This document shows positions 22,622 to 34,812 of a stretch of 64,000 nucleotides of DNA, in pieces. The DNA is from Myrmaecium sp. VS I D KN 1 (taxonomy: Eukaryota; Ascomycota; Dothideomycetes; Valsariales; Valsariaceae), in assembly GCA_019775845.1 (NCBI GenBank), contig JADQAV010000041.1, forward strand, positions 186,001 through 250,000, read 5' to 3'. How positions within the stretch are numbered: the first letter of the stretch is position 1; the number at the start of each line of letters is the position of its first letter. Below the pieces are notes generated by a model. The model saw nothing but the letters and a program-made list of their open reading frames with translations. It had not been told where the DNA came from and made no database searches. Position numbers and translations under genes: made by a program.

Positions 22622-25600
22622 ATGAGGGGAGTGGTAGTCGGTGCAGCGGCGTTACTACGCTTCGCTGGGATTACACTGGCACAGGAATCGCCCGGTAGGA
22701 CCAAAAAACATACGATCCAGCCAGGCTCCTTTCTTCCGCTGACATCTTGACAGCCTATTGTGTTCCGGTCGTGACTGTCACATATACACCANNCATCTCC
22801 AGAAGAACTCAGTCGCATCTCGTCGGTTTCCTCATCCGCTTCGCTCATAAGGCTGTCTTCAAGTAGCAGGTTAGTACCCTACAGAACACCGACATGACAC
22901 TGTTGGCTGAGAATGGAAACTAGCTCACCGGTACCCCCTATATTGACATCGACGCCTTCGTCCGCTTCGATCGTCACTTCTACGGTGAGCAGCACGACAT
23001 CCTCTGTAGCTCCGAGCTATAGTGGGGCTGTGGTCTGTCCGGCTGCAAATGGGACTCTCTATACCGATCCGACCACCGGGAGCTCATTCAACATTGAGTG
23101 CTACGTGGACCATTCGGGAGGAAACCTGCCAAATACCCCTGTTTACGTCTTTACGTTCGACGACTGTATCGCGCTCTGAGCAAGTAACAGCCTTTGTGTG
23201 GATGCGTCTTACATTCCTGGCGAAACCAATGGCCCTTGCTACCTCAAGGGCTCGACCGGCGTAAGCTCGACCAACTACGCAGCATGGGGAGCTCTTCGAG
23301 TGGCCGCGGCCGCAAGCTCCAGCGGTGCCTTGGCATCGCCGTCTTCCTCAGGCTCCTCGAGTTATGTCTCTATCCTGTGACCTCGTCCTCGGTGTCCTTG
23401 CCTATCAATAACCCTGGCGGTCCAACAACAAACGTGATCGCTTCCAGCCCGGGAGGCTACTCGAGTTCATCAGGAGCAACATCATCTGGAGCGAGCTCTG
23501 TCTCAATCCCGATATACGTTGTCTCCTCCTCATCCGCCTCTAGTGCTTCGGTAACGGGCGTGTCCCCTCCATCAAGCATCGGCAGCCTGTCAACGGTCTC
23601 AGCCGGAGGTAATTCGGTCTCGCTGCCGCCCAACAACCCCCCGACCTCGAGCGTCCAGGTGCCACCTATTGGAAGTAGCTCGACCTCGCTCTCTCCATCC
23701 GTGCCCTCAACATCGTCTGCTGTACCGACTTCGCCTGTGGTGGTGCAGAGCTCAACCTCACTGCCTCCCAATGTTCCTTCAACATCGGGCCCCCCGACAT
23801 CGTCCGCTGCGGCTGGTGGAAGCTCGGTGTCCCTCCCACCTTCTATTGTCTCTACGTCTAGCGCACCGATAACCGTCCTGACTTCCTCCCTTGGAAGCTC
23901 TGCCCCTCTGACGTCGGGTGTCGGGACATCGTCCGCCGTAGCAGGGGGAAGCTCCGTGTACTTGTCTTCCTATGCTGCTCCGACAACGAGCGTTCAGATA
24001 TCGTCCGCTGTGGCAGGAGGCGGCTCTACTTCACTACCTCCCTCTATCGCTTCCAGCTCTAGCGCACCGCCCATCGTCGTGATATCGAGCTCTGCAACAA
24101 CATTATCTGGCCCGGCAAGCTCCTCTTCAGGGTACACCATCACAACCTCCGCCGCAACCGGCCCGCTACCCACCTATGTCACCAACCCCCAGTGCCCACG
24201 CGACAACGGCACGTTCTACGCCACCACCAACGGCACCTACCTCATCGAATGCAGCGTCGAGCGCAACGGCGCCAACATGGTCGGCTCGCCCGTGTACGTG
24301 TACAGCCTGTCCGCCTGCGTGGACCTCTGCGTCAGTCACCCGGGCTGCATCTCCGTCTCCTGGCGAAACTCGACCGCAGACGGACCGTGCTTATTCAAGG
24401 ATGCCATCGGCACGACGACCACGATTGACAACAGCATCTGGGGCGCGCTGCGGATCAACGATGCTAGCTACGTGCCTTCGTCGTCGTCGTCTCTCTCTGC
24501 GTCGGCCTCCGGGGTGGTCTCGCTGCCGGGTTCTATGTCTAGTTCCGCGGGTCCGCTTGCTTCGAGTAGCGTTCCGTCAGCGGCTACGAGCAGTGTCGGC
24601 TTACCGTCAAGCTCAGTGTCCAGCGTGGTCAGCACCTCCTCGGTGGCCTCCACTTCGAGCGGCAGTGGGCTTCCGCCGTCTGCTTCGTCCTCAAGCTCAT
24701 ATCTATCGAGCTTGTCTGCATCATCCAGCACCGCGTTGTCAAGCTATGTGGCTTCTTCAAGTGTTCCTGCCATCTCCAACAGTGCTGTCGGCTCGAGCTC
24801 AGGCCTCCCGAGTTCTGTCGTCTCTGGTTCTGCAACCGTGTCTTCTGGCACGCAAACCTCATCCTCAACCTCCGCGGGATCTTCCTCGACCTACCCTCCT
24901 GGCACGACGATTGCACCAATGGCCCCGAGCAGCCCGCAAGACACGCCCATCGTCTGCCCTGCCAACAACGACACCATCTACGATGCTCCCAGCGGAGCTG
25001 GATTCAACGTGCTGTGCGGGTACGACTCCACTGGCGGACAGGACTTGCGAAAGAGACACGTCCATGCCGCCGAACGACCCAGGCTCGAACGGCGTGCGAA
25101 TGTGCTGTACACCTACTCCTTCAACGACTGCATCAAGCAATGCGACTTGGTCAGCGCCTGCGTCGCCGCACGATGGATCCCGAGCTATCCCGGCGGCGGC
25201 GAACTCACCACCCCTTCGCCCTGCTACCGGATGAGCAGCGTGGGCACGGTGTCCGGCGTCAGGGAAGGCGCGAATGTCTTCTTCGCGTACGTGGTGCGGT
25301 CGGCCCCGGGTTCGTCGAGCGCGAGCGCGGCCGTGTCTTCTACCGCCACTGGCATCGCTTCAAGTGGTACCAGTGCAGGTAGTGCTTCCTCGGCTCCTGT
25401 TGTGGCCACGTCCTCTGCTGCGTCGTCTACCGGGTTGGGCGTGACGTCCAGCTCCTCCGCTGTGGTGGTTGGCACGTCGAGCGGTGCTCCATCGTCGAGC
25501 CCGGGAGCGGTGTCGAGTGCAGCTCAAACGGCGAGCTCGACTCTGCCTTCCAGCGTCGCTCTTTCATCGGCCGGCGTCAGCAGTGCGGGTGTGAGCAGCG

Positions 25601-28600
25601 CATCTGCTACTTCAGGCTCGAGCCTGCCAGCAGTCAGCAGCTCGGCAGCTACGGCCACGTACTCTGCGGCCTCGAGCTCTTCCGCCGGCGCTAGCTCAGC
25701 CTCTGGGGCTTCATCGGTGGCCTCCAGTGCATCTGGAGCTGGATCCTCTGCGGCGCCCGTGAGCTCTACTGCAGCGTCTGTCTCGATTACATCTTCCTCT
25801 CCGAGCTTCTCGGTTGCTCCTTCGACCTCATCTACCGCCAACAACGAGTGGGCCTGGATCAGTGTCGAGCGTGGGAACTATTTCCGCTTCAGCTTCACCT
25901 CCAGCCTCCTCGGTATCGTCTTCGGCCGCACTGAGTTCAGGCTCGTCTGGTGTCGCGTCAAGTTCGTCCGCGGCGGTATCATCTTCTGCAGGGCCAGCTA
26001 CCTCTTCTGCTGCACCGCCCAGCGCGACGTCATCGGCAGTGTCAAGCGCAGCTCCCGCGTCCTCGTCTGTAGCTACGGCTGGAGCTAGCTCAGTTTCGGC
26101 TGGAGGAGGAGCAAGATCCAGCTCAGCATCGTCCGCCGCGGGAGGTTCGACATCGTCGGCGGCCTCCTCAGTGGCAACCTCTTCTATCGGCGTTAGCCAA
26201 AGCCCTAGCACTTCATCGGCCTCGGCTGCCAGCAGCTCGATGCCTGGAGCGGGTTCCAGCTCTTCTGTCATGAGCTCTGCGGGAGCATCCTCCACCGTAT
26301 CTGCTCCCGCTTCTTCGTCTGTCGTTAGCTCCGCTGGCACATCGTCCGTCTCAGGCTCTTCGGTCGCAACCTCCGTCCCCTCTTCCGGAGCCTCCTCGGT
26401 CGCGAGCTCATCGGCCATCTCGTCCGCCGCGAGCTCCGCTGTAGCTTCTTCGTCTGCAAACGCTGCCACGTCATCTGCGCCTGCGAGCAGCCTGTCCTCG
26501 TCTGCATCCGTTGCTCCATCGTCTTCCGCCTCTGCGCAAGCCAGTTCGATTCCTTCCGTAGCTTCGTCCGCGGCGCCGGCCACGTCTTCATCGGCTGCGT
26601 CGTCTGGGTCAGCATCGTCGGCTAGCGGCTCCTCGTCCGCGATATCTTCTGTCGCAGCCTCGTCCGTGGCAGGCTCTTCTGCGGTGGCATCATCCTCCCC
26701 GGCGACTTCGGCGGCTTCCTCCTCGGCGGCGGTCTCATCCTCAGCGGTACCTTCGAGCGCTGTTTCATCTGTGGCAGCCTCATCTACAGTGGTCGCTTCT
26801 TCTGCGGTATCCTCTGCAGCCGTCTCTTCCGCGGGCGTTTCCTCGTCAGCTGCACCATCATCATCGGTTGCCACTTCCGCTGCTGGATCCTCCTCAGTGG
26901 TATCTTCTACGGCGGTATCCTCTGCGGTGTCTTCCGCGGGTGTCTCCTCCACGGCGGTCTCTTCTGCCTCCGTCTCTTCTGGTGCAGTATCCTCCACGGC
27001 GGTATCCTCTGCCGGAGCCTCATCTGTGGTATCCTCTGCGGCCGTGTCTTCTGCGGCAGTATCTTCGTCCGTAGTAACGTCTGCTCCAGCCTCATCTGCG
27101 GTGTCTTCTGCGGGTGTCTCTTCTGCCGCATCGGTTTCCTCTGCCGTTGTATCCTCTGCAGCATCATCCTCTGCCCCAGTCTCATCTGCGGTGGCGTCCG
27201 CGGCAGCATCCTCTGCTTCAGTCTCTTCTGCGGCAACCTCTTCTGCTGTATCCTCCGCGAGTGGCTCCTCCGCAGCGGCTTCATCTTCTGCAGTATCATC
27301 GGTTGCCACATCTGCTCCAGCTTCGTCCGCCGCTGTTTCTTCTGCTGGAGTCTCTTCAGCAGCTTCGTCAGTTGCCACATCTGCTGCGGTATCCTCCACG
27401 GTGGTGTCATCTGTGAGTGCATCCTCCGCGGCGACCTCATCATTATCGGTGGCGTCCGTTGCCACGTCTACGGCGGCCTCATCCGTGGTCGCCTCGTCTT
27501 CTGCTGTCCCTTCAACTCCTTCAGCCGCTGTATCCGCGTCACCAGTCACCTCTTCCGTGGCAGCTTCTTCCTCCGCAGCCGCGTCATCATCAGTCTCAGT
27601 GCTCCTGCCGGGCCCTACCCTTCCTGTATGCCCTGGTTCCGACGGCAAGTCGTACACCGAGAGCAATGGCGACGTCTATCGGATTGAATGCTACAGCGAG
27701 CGCGACGGGAACATGTACCCGTATCCGACGACCAACCTGACGAGCACGTTCCAGGGCTGTCTGGATATCTGTACGGCGACGGCTGGCTGCGTGGGCGCCT
27801 CGTGGATCCCGACGGGTGGCAACCAGTGTTACCTGAAGAGCTCTATCGGTACTCAGTATAGTCCGCGGGATAACTGGTCTGCGGTTAAGGTGGTTCGGGG
27901 TGTATTCCCTCCATCTAGTGCCGCTTCTTCTTCGGCAGTCTCGTCCGCAGCCTCGTCGTCGGTGGCAGCCTCGTCGTCTCTGGCGGCCTCGTCGTCTGTT
28001 TCAGCCTCGTCGTCTGTGGCAGCCTCGTCGTCTGTTGCAGCCTCCTCGCCCGCGGCGTCCTCGTCTGTTGCAGCCTCCTTATCTGGCGCAGCCTCGTCGT
28101 CTGTTGGAGCCACCTCGTCTGTCGGAGCCACTTCGTCTGTCGCAGCCTCCTTATCTGGCGCAGCCTCGTCGTCTGTCGCCGTATCCGCGACCTCTTCCAC
28201 GGCCGCAGCCTCAACTTCCGCTGTGGTGCCTACGACCAGCTCGGCGAACGGTGCTGCATCTTCTTCCGTGTCTACTCTGCTACCTGGGCCGACTCCTCCG
28301 GTATGCTCCGGTTCAGACGGCAAATCATTCACAGAGAGCAACGGCGACGTGTACCGGATTGAATGCTATAGTGAACGGGATGGCAATATGTATCCTGACC
28401 CGCTCAGCAACGTCACCTCGACCTTCCAGGGCTGTCTCGATATCTGCACAGCTACGGCTACCTGCGTTGGTGCTTCGTGGAATCCCAATGGCAACAACTG
28501 TTACCTGAAGAACTTCGTTGGCCCCCAATATTCCCCGAGAGACAATTGGTCGGCTGTCAAGGTTGTACAAGGTTCGGGTTCGATATCTGCTGTGTCGAGT

Positions 28601-29845
28601 GCAGCCACATCATCGGCTGGAGTGGTATCATCCTCCTCCATACCGTCCTCTGCTGTGTCGTCCTCTGCTGTGGCATCCTCTGCTGTGGCGTCCTCTGCTG
28701 TGTCGTCCTCTGTGTCTTCTTCGCCGGCATCGTCCTCGGCAGTGTCGTCCTCTGCAGTGTCGTCCTCAGCGGTGGCGTCCTCTGCAGTGTCATCCTCGGC
28801 GGTAGCGTCATCCTCGGCTGTTGCTGCCTCGTCGTCAGCAGTTACCAGCTCAGTCGGCGCATCTTCATCTACCACCTCCAGCGCAGCTGCAGCAACGAGC
28901 TCCGGTCTTGTTTACCTACCAGTTGGTTACTCACCAACATGCGGCGCCAACGATGGTCAAGCATACACAGCCGCGAACGGCGATGTCTACAGGATCGAGT
29001 GTTTCTCCGAACGGGATGGAAATATGTATAACTATCCACTCTACAACGCCACAACCACCTTCAAAGCTTGCATGGACCTTTGCACGGCGACAACAGGCTG
29101 CGCGGGCGCTTCCTGGAACCCTAACGGCCAGGCTTGCTACCTGAAGAGCTTCGTAGGTCCGCAGTATAGCCCTCGAGATAACTGGTCTGCCGTCAAGATC
29201 GCGTCCGGTTCAGCAGTTTCCTCCGCGTCGGTAGCTTCCTCCACGTTGGCTGTTTCCTCCGTGTCGGTAGCTTCATCCACGCAGGCAGTTTCCTCCACGT
29301 TGTCAGTATCATCCTCCACTAGTGTATCTACCGCTTCCGCCGCTGCCACGGTCACTGCTCCCGTCTGCCCCGGCTCCAATGGTGCGACATACGTCGCAGC
29401 CGACGGCATCGCATACCGCATCGAGTGTTACTCCGAGCGGGATGGCAACATGTACCCGTACCCGCAGAACAACATCACCTCCACGTTCCAGGGCTGTATG
29501 GATCGCTGCCGCGTGACGACGAGCTGCGTCGGCGCGAGTTGGATCCCGACGGGCGGCAATCAGTACTACCTGAAGAACGCCATCGGCACGCAATACAGTC
29601 CCCGAGACAATTGGTCGGCCGTGCAGATATATCCCGTCGTCTCCAAGCGGGCGAGGGGCCTTCACAAAGATGTGGCGAGGGCGCCGGTTGCGGACCTCGA
29701 GCCGCTGCGGAAGCGAATCAGGCAGCGGGAGCCCCCCAAGATCAACTGGAGGCGGGGTGTGGTGGATCGTGGGGAGGAAAGGCAGGTTGCTCGGTCGACG
29801 TTCAAGACGATCAGGACGGGCGCCGGTCCGACTGCTGGGGCATGA
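22622..29845 (+). CDS. Giant Ser-rich surface protein with seven apple/PAN-like Cys domains; frame broken in this assembly
   Basis: A likely secreted or cell-wall protein of unknown function. Exon 1 (22622-22694) encodes a signal peptide (MRGVVVGAAALLRFAGITLA). Introns 22695-22753 and 22870-22923 have good branch sites. Seven related Cys domains follow, at about 23027-23307, 24180-24470, 24950-25295, 27620-27897, 28297-28570, 28936-29200 and 29359-29635. They share the pattern C-P-x-x-[ND]-G ... IEC ... C-x3-C-x6-C ... W ... C-[YL]-x-K. Ser/Ala/Val-rich linkers, likely O-glycosylated, separate them. The last four are near-duplicates. The frame does not hold: the N gap at 22792 must be mis-sized by one base; TGA at 23177-23179 stands where domain 1 needs Cys; and one-base shifts are needed near 23340-23390 and 25830-25860. 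Domain 7 has Tyr for a conserved Cys (NQYYLK). There is no GPI-like tail; the C terminus is basic. It is either a decaying gene or misassembled repeats. Confidence 0.7.
22792..22793. other. Two-N assembly gap inside the Ser-rich gene
   Basis: Two unknown bases lie in exon 2 of the Ser-rich gene. Joining the signal-peptide frame to the downstream Ser-rich frame (EELSRISSVSSSASLI) needs an unknown length of one base modulo three, so the stated gap length is probably wrong. Confidence 0.85.
25300..27600 (+). repeat. Ser/Ala/Val-coding degenerate tandem repeat tract
   Basis: About 2.3 kb of degenerate TCC/TCG/TCT-GCT/GTG codons encode runs such as SSAVSSAGVSS within the Ser-rich protein. Similar shorter tracts lie at about 27900-28260 and 28580-28900, the last with near-exact units (TCCTCTGCTGTGTCG). 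Such DNA readily gains and loses units and is hard to assemble. The one-base shift near 25830-25860 lies inside this tract. Confidence 0.8.
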
Positions 29846-30294
29846 AGAGGATGAGTCTCAACTTCCTCACGCCTCCTCTGTACCTTGCCCGTTGTCAACC
29901 GTTCCGCACCCACCGGGTGATACGCATTTTCCGTTCTTTTTTCCCTTTGTGTGCACGTGCATCTTGTTTAATTCAGTGGGACCCAGCCAATGTCAGGAGA
30001 CGAGTGGGGTGGAAGGGAGTAATGTCCGTGATTTCCTTCTTCTTTTTTCCCTTCTTCGTTCGGTATATTCTGTAGCTTTAGTTGTAGCCTCGGGCTTCAG
30101 TAGCAAGTGTAGCCATCACCAATGATAAAATGTGGATTTGGCTTGAACATGGGGTTGTTGATGGCTTGTTGAATCGAAGATCGGACGCTGTCACTATTGT
30201 TTTAGTACGACGAATCGGTCATTGCAGATCCATAGGAGGGCCAACGGAGTAGTGTATTACTGGTTCGTATTCATTTCTTGATTGCTTTCTAGAT
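29846..30294. other. Convergent 3' region
   Basis: It lies between the 3' ends of the Ser-rich gene (plus) and CFD1 (minus). No gene or recognisable element seen. Confidence 0.6.
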
Positions 30295-31275
30295 TCAGGT
30301 TTGTATTTGGTTGGGTACCACCGCAAGACCGTGGTCTATATCATGGACCACGCGCGACGCTATCTTCTCGAAGAGAGGATGCAACGAGCAGCTGCGATAC
30401 TTGTCCACCAGCAGCCCGGTATCGGCCGCGACCGCCTCTTCCGACCGCGGAACGGAGACATCCTTCCCCTCGATCACGGTGCCCTCGGGATACACCGGCC
30501 GCTTTCCCTCTTCCACCAGCGTCACGAACGCGGGGTCAATCGGCACACTGCCGAAGAAAGGCACGCCGAAATCCTGCGCCATGATCTGGCCCCCTCCTTT
30601 GCTGAAGACATTCGTGCACTCCTTGCAGTTGGGACACACGAAGCCCGCCATGTTCTCCACCACGCCCAGCACCTTGATGCCCGTCTTCCGGCAGAAGTTC
30701 AGCTCCTTCTTCACGTCGGAGATGCTGATCGCTTGCGGTGTGGTCACGACCACGGCGCCGGCGAGTTGGTCCGGCCGCGCGGTTTTGAGGAGGGTTTCGA
30801 GGAGGGAGATGTGCTCGTCGGAAGTGCCTGGAGGGGTGTCGATGAGGAGGTACTCGAGGTTTGTCGGCCACAGGACGTCGGAGAGGAACTGCCGGACCAT
30901 GGCCGTCTTCTTGGGGCCGCGCCAGATCACGGCATCGGAGCGGTTGGCGAGGATGAAGCCCAGAGACATGCAGGAGAGCGAGCCGACCTGGGTTGTGGTG
31001 GTGGAAGCGGCCTGTCCGTCGCTCGCATCGCTGGGGAGATCCTGTTGCGCGTGAACAGAAACCGGTATCCAGCCACCGGGCGCTTGGCGGACTTTGCTAT
31101 CTTCTATGCCGAAGAATCGGGGGATCGAAGGACCGGTCAGGTCGATATCTAAGACGCCAACCGAGTGGCCTTGAAGCGACAGGCTGAGCGCGAGTTGGGT
31201 GGTGATGCTCGATTTGCCTACCCCACCCTTCCCGGACAAGACAAGCACTATATGCTTGATAGATTCGAGACCCAT
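30295..31275 (-). CDS. CFD1: Cytosolic Fe-S cluster assembly P-loop ATPase CFD1 (NUBP2)
   Basis: A scaffold NTPase that works with NBP35 to build Fe-S clusters for cytosolic and nuclear proteins. It is a single exon of 326 aa. The start is the ATG at 31275 ([15 protein letters not shown]), because the four codons before it lack an ATG. The deviant Walker A motif GKGGVGKSS is at residues 15-23. [14 protein letters not shown] and [12 protein letters not shown] are Mrp/NBP35-family motifs. The cluster-binding CxxC appears in [14 protein letters not shown]. There is no N-terminal four-Cys extension, which separates CFD1 from NBP35. The C-terminal tail after KIASRVV is short and variable. Confidence 0.93.
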   Translation of the reverse strand: MGLESIKHIVLVLSGKGGVGKSSITTQLALSLSLQGHSVGVLDIDLTGPSIPRFFGIEDSKVRQAPGGWIPVSVHAQQDLPSDASDGQAASTTTTQVGSLSCMSLGFILANRSDAVIWRGPKKTAMVRQFLSDVLWPTNLEYLLIDTPPGTSDEHISLLETLLKTARPDQLAGAVVVTTPQAISISDVKKELNFCRKTGIKVLGVVENMAGFVCPNCKECTNVFSKGGGQIMAQDFGVPFFGSVPIDPAFVTLVEEGKRPVYPEGTVIEGKDVSVPRSEEAVAADTGLLVDKYRSCSLHPLFEKIASRVVHDIDHGLAVVPNQIQT

Positions 31276-32755
31276 CGTGTAAAACAATGCTCAGCCGGGC
31301 TGCAAGGTTTGAAGAACGAATATCTCGAGCGTTGGAGGAGTATACGGGTTTTGAGCGGACATTGCTTGGGTGTTGGACAAAAGTTGGGTGGTTGATTTGA
31401 AATTCGAAGTCGGACGGGGCGCTATGGTTGATGCCCTAGGCCGAAAACAGATGACGTATCGTTGCTAAACCCCACCTTTAACTCCGCGCAGCCTCACAAA
31501 CGTGTTTCTATCCAGACAAAAATGTACTGTATATAGAACCATATACATGGGGAAGCTGAGATCCACGGGGAGGAGGAAAGGTCTGCAGCTTATGTGCAGC
31601 ATGTTGCTTCACGCTGAAGACAATGCTACTGCATGAAAGCCACCGTCACCCTGGGCCTCTTTTACAGCTAAAATCGGCGGCCAACATTGCATAGCCTACT
31701 CAATATCAGGCAATGGACAGGCAATTTAACATACCCCCATGCTATCTAACAGTTACTCGTCTACATTTCCCAGAAACTAACCAACATTAGGACGTCACTG
31801 AGGCTGGATATGTAATTACACCTGTTACTGTACCTCGACCAGATCGCGACATAATAAGAATCTCCTTAACAACGAAACCTGGAAGATCGGCCAGGTATCT
31901 CCGTTGACCCTCCGGTCTTCAGGTGTAGAGAACGGATGTATGAGAAGCAATGCTGATGATGATCTCTCATGAGATTGGCGTCAGAAAGGCTTTCGAATGC
32001 AGCATTCTCGAGCCATACAGAGCTGTGAAGGTTCATGCGGACGTGTCGGGTTTTCAACCACTGGAGTAGCCTGCAGTAGCTGCAGAAGCGGCGGGGATTC
32101 TGGCAGCGATGGTTCACAGTATGGATGCAGGGACTGCGCGCATAGCAGCATGGCAAAGGGGAAACATGATGTTATGGTGTCGGGTGTGAAGGAGCTGCTG
32201 GCAGCCTAAGACATGGTCTGGTATTATGGAAAGTAACTCTACCATAATATGCTACTCTGTGACTATAGCCAGTTTATATGGCATACCTTGGATATCACGA
32301 TGTAACTCCCAGAGATAGAGTACTCAAGTCTTTCGAGTATTAGGGTAGTCCTACTAGGGCTTCGAAGGTAGCGATTTCCTTGTTTCTCTCATACCTACTC
32401 GAGCAGTGTGTGAGATCATCGGGTATAGGTCCGCGACACAGGAATCAAAGGCTTCGTCCTTCAAAAGAATGGTCACAATTGGATCCGGTGGGTTTGAATC
32501 AGCACGAGCCCAAAGACGTTGAGGAAAAATGCGGAGGGATTCGGAGAAGGCTTGCCGAGAGGTCTGGGCGAACCTCGGGCGACAGGGTCAAAGCTTCAGC
32601 CCTGCCAGAAAGTGAGCTGATTTCCGTCATCAGTGCACGACAAAACTCTCCAAGGAATCCCACGACGACACCATCACCTCCTCTCCTGTCTCTCCTCCTC
32701 AATCAGCGGACAGGTACCAATTCCTTCAGGCCTGCATCTCCTTCTATCTCACAAA
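31276..32755. other. Intergenic region between divergent genes
   Basis: It contains the CFD1 promoter and the leader of the microexon gene. A 70-codon plus-strand frame at 31997-32209 starts with ATG and has six Cys (CEGSC, CSSC, CRDC). It has no signal peptide and I do not recognise it, so I do not call it a gene. Confidence 0.5.
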
Positions 32756-33487
32756 ATGAACACGGTAAGCTCGACGGACTCACACTTATGCGAATGGCAA
32801 GCTAACGTTCTGTTGTCCAGGTTAGATCAGTTGGGTATGTCATGGCGACCCGCCTCCATAGACCTCCTCTACCCGACCGCCACAACGAAGGCTGACAACA
32901 CCACGTTTCCCTACAGCTACGGCTGGGGCGTCCTCATTGCCGGTACGTCATGCTCAAGCGTTTGCCCTTCGCCCCGCCAGCACAGCAAACAACCATGGCA
33001 AACGGCGGAGTTGCACATATAACAGTCCACCTGCCCACCCACCTTCCTGTCAAACCCTCCATCAAATACGCTCCTCTACACGCACACATCACTCCAAACA
33101 GAGACACGCATCCACGTAAAACATTCACTGATGTCTTCTCCTCCCTCTCCCACAGCCGGCGGCGGCGCCTACTACTTCGCCAAGAAATCCATCAACGAGG
33201 ACCGAGCCAGCAAGGCGGAGCGAGAACGCCTGCGGCGGGAGCAGCAGCGCGCGCTCGAGGCGTCCGAGTTCCCCAATCGCGACGTCATCACGCAGCAGCA
33301 GCTGAACGCGGGCGCGTCTGCCTCCGACCTGCCCGCGGCTGAGTCGGGCGACCCGAGCCGAGAGGCGAGCCAGGACCCGGCGCCGACGCGGCACGCCCCC
33401 GCGGACGACCGCCAGCGCGTGCTCGAAAAGAGCAAGTACGAGGCCAGCGAGCCGTTCCGGAGCCGGAAGGGGGACCGGTTCAGCTAA
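32756..33487 (+). CDS. Small single-pass membrane protein, DUF4748-like, built from microexons
   Basis: Exons of 9 (32756-32764), 14 (32821-32834), 26 (32917-32942) and 332 bases (33156-33487) encode 126 aa: MNTVRSVGYGWGVLIAAGGG and onward. The membrane segment YGWGVLIAAGGGAYYFAK is followed by a conserved-looking charged helix (INEDRASKAERERLRREQQ) and a disordered, Asp/Pro/Glu-rich tail ending RKGDRFS. All donors (GTAAGC, GTATGT, GTACGT) and acceptors (CCAG, ACAG, ACAG) are good, and the phases close only with this set. From memory it resembles the fungal DUF4748 domain; location may be mitochondrial. Function unknown. Confidence 0.75.
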
Positions 33488-34812
33488 AGGTCGGGCGCGA
33501 GAACAAGGAATCTGGCTGCTGTGGGGACATTGGAAGAGTGGAAGAGTGGGAGATTGGTTTGGGTGAAAATGGGCTTCATGGATAAGGCATAGTTTGAGAA
33601 GGGAGTCGTCCCGGCGGACATCATGGGGGGCTGGAAGGAAGGAAGACGGATCATGGTTGTCCATACCCAAGGTGGAGGAACGGAAATGTTGCAGGCTGCA
33701 GGTTGCAGGTTGCAGTTGCTTTGCCTGCATGGGGGATGGGAGATACGAGATCCTTTTGGAAGTCTTCAGCGGGCTGGAACCACGTCTGTCCGTCGCTTTC
33801 CCACCCTGTCAGCAAGAGAACCCGAGCGCTTTGTTATTTTGTCCTTTCCTGTTTCACTCTGTACGCCTTTCCTTGCTGTATATCCTCATCCTCTTCCGCA
33901 TCTTCACCGTGGCGGAGCAGAGAAAGAACGCAAAAACCCTTAGGGAACCAAAAAAAATATGTAACAATATTTCTCCCTCTTTGATTCGCTTGAACAAGCA
34001 TCGTCGTATGCCACGCAATCAAGTTATGTTCGAGGAACTCACGTGCGCACGCGAGAGACCATCCGACGCCCCCGCTACCGGTAAGGCTAGCTACACTACT
34101 GTACCTTACCTATGGCATCGCAGGTACAAATGCGACAACAGCGCACGCCGTCTTCTCTCAAGGTAACTCATCACTCATCACTCGCCGCTTTCAACACAAG
34201 AAGGATTTGGAAAGAAAGTTGGTTTATTGGTATCAACTAAGAAGAAAAAGAAGGAAAGCCCCGTAGTGTGCGCGTGAAGCGAACAAGTGGAAATAAATAG
34301 ATAGGTATCTAAAATAAAAGAAGCCCTAGGGTTCCCCTTCCCCGTTGGATGTAAAACTCCCGTCCTGATGGTGGCCTGGGCCGTAGCAGCAGCGGCGGCG
34401 ACGGCAGCGAGCTCATGGTAGCGGCCAGCTGACGACGCACGCGTGCGCCTTCTTTCTGTGTATGCGTACTGTATGTTTGTGTTCCTGAGGTATTCAAGTT
34501 ATGGGAACGATCTCATGATGAGGTCCCTTAACGCCGGATAACGCCGGCTCTGTGCGAGGGCGGGGCAACGTCAACGCGCGCGTTCGCGAATGCGAACCCC
34601 TCCACGCGCGAGGAGAAAAGAAGATAACCGATGAACGCCGTGTTCCCCATTTCCCTAGTTTTCCCCGAGTGTCATTAAAATATCTCTGTGATAGAGAAGA
34701 GTGGTTGTTGTGGTGTTGGTTTTGTGTTGGTGTGTCGTTCATGAGGAGTGCAGGAGGTGAGGATGAGACTCATTGCCTTCCACTTGATCGTTTGCGGAGA
34801 GCGAGGGAAGGC
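33488..34812. other. Convergent 3' region with short repeats
   Basis: No gene seen between two convergent genes. A CAGGTTG/CAGGCTG short tandem repeat lies at about 33690-33716. A TACCTTACCTA motif occurs near 34100. The rest is ordinary non-coding sequence. Confidence 0.6.

Noticed and set aside
25828-27666. 612-codon antisense frame rich in Glu, Asp, Ala and Thr
   Set aside because: It is the mirror of the TCC/TCG/GCT-type codons of the Ser-rich protein. No start context, introns or family motif supports it.
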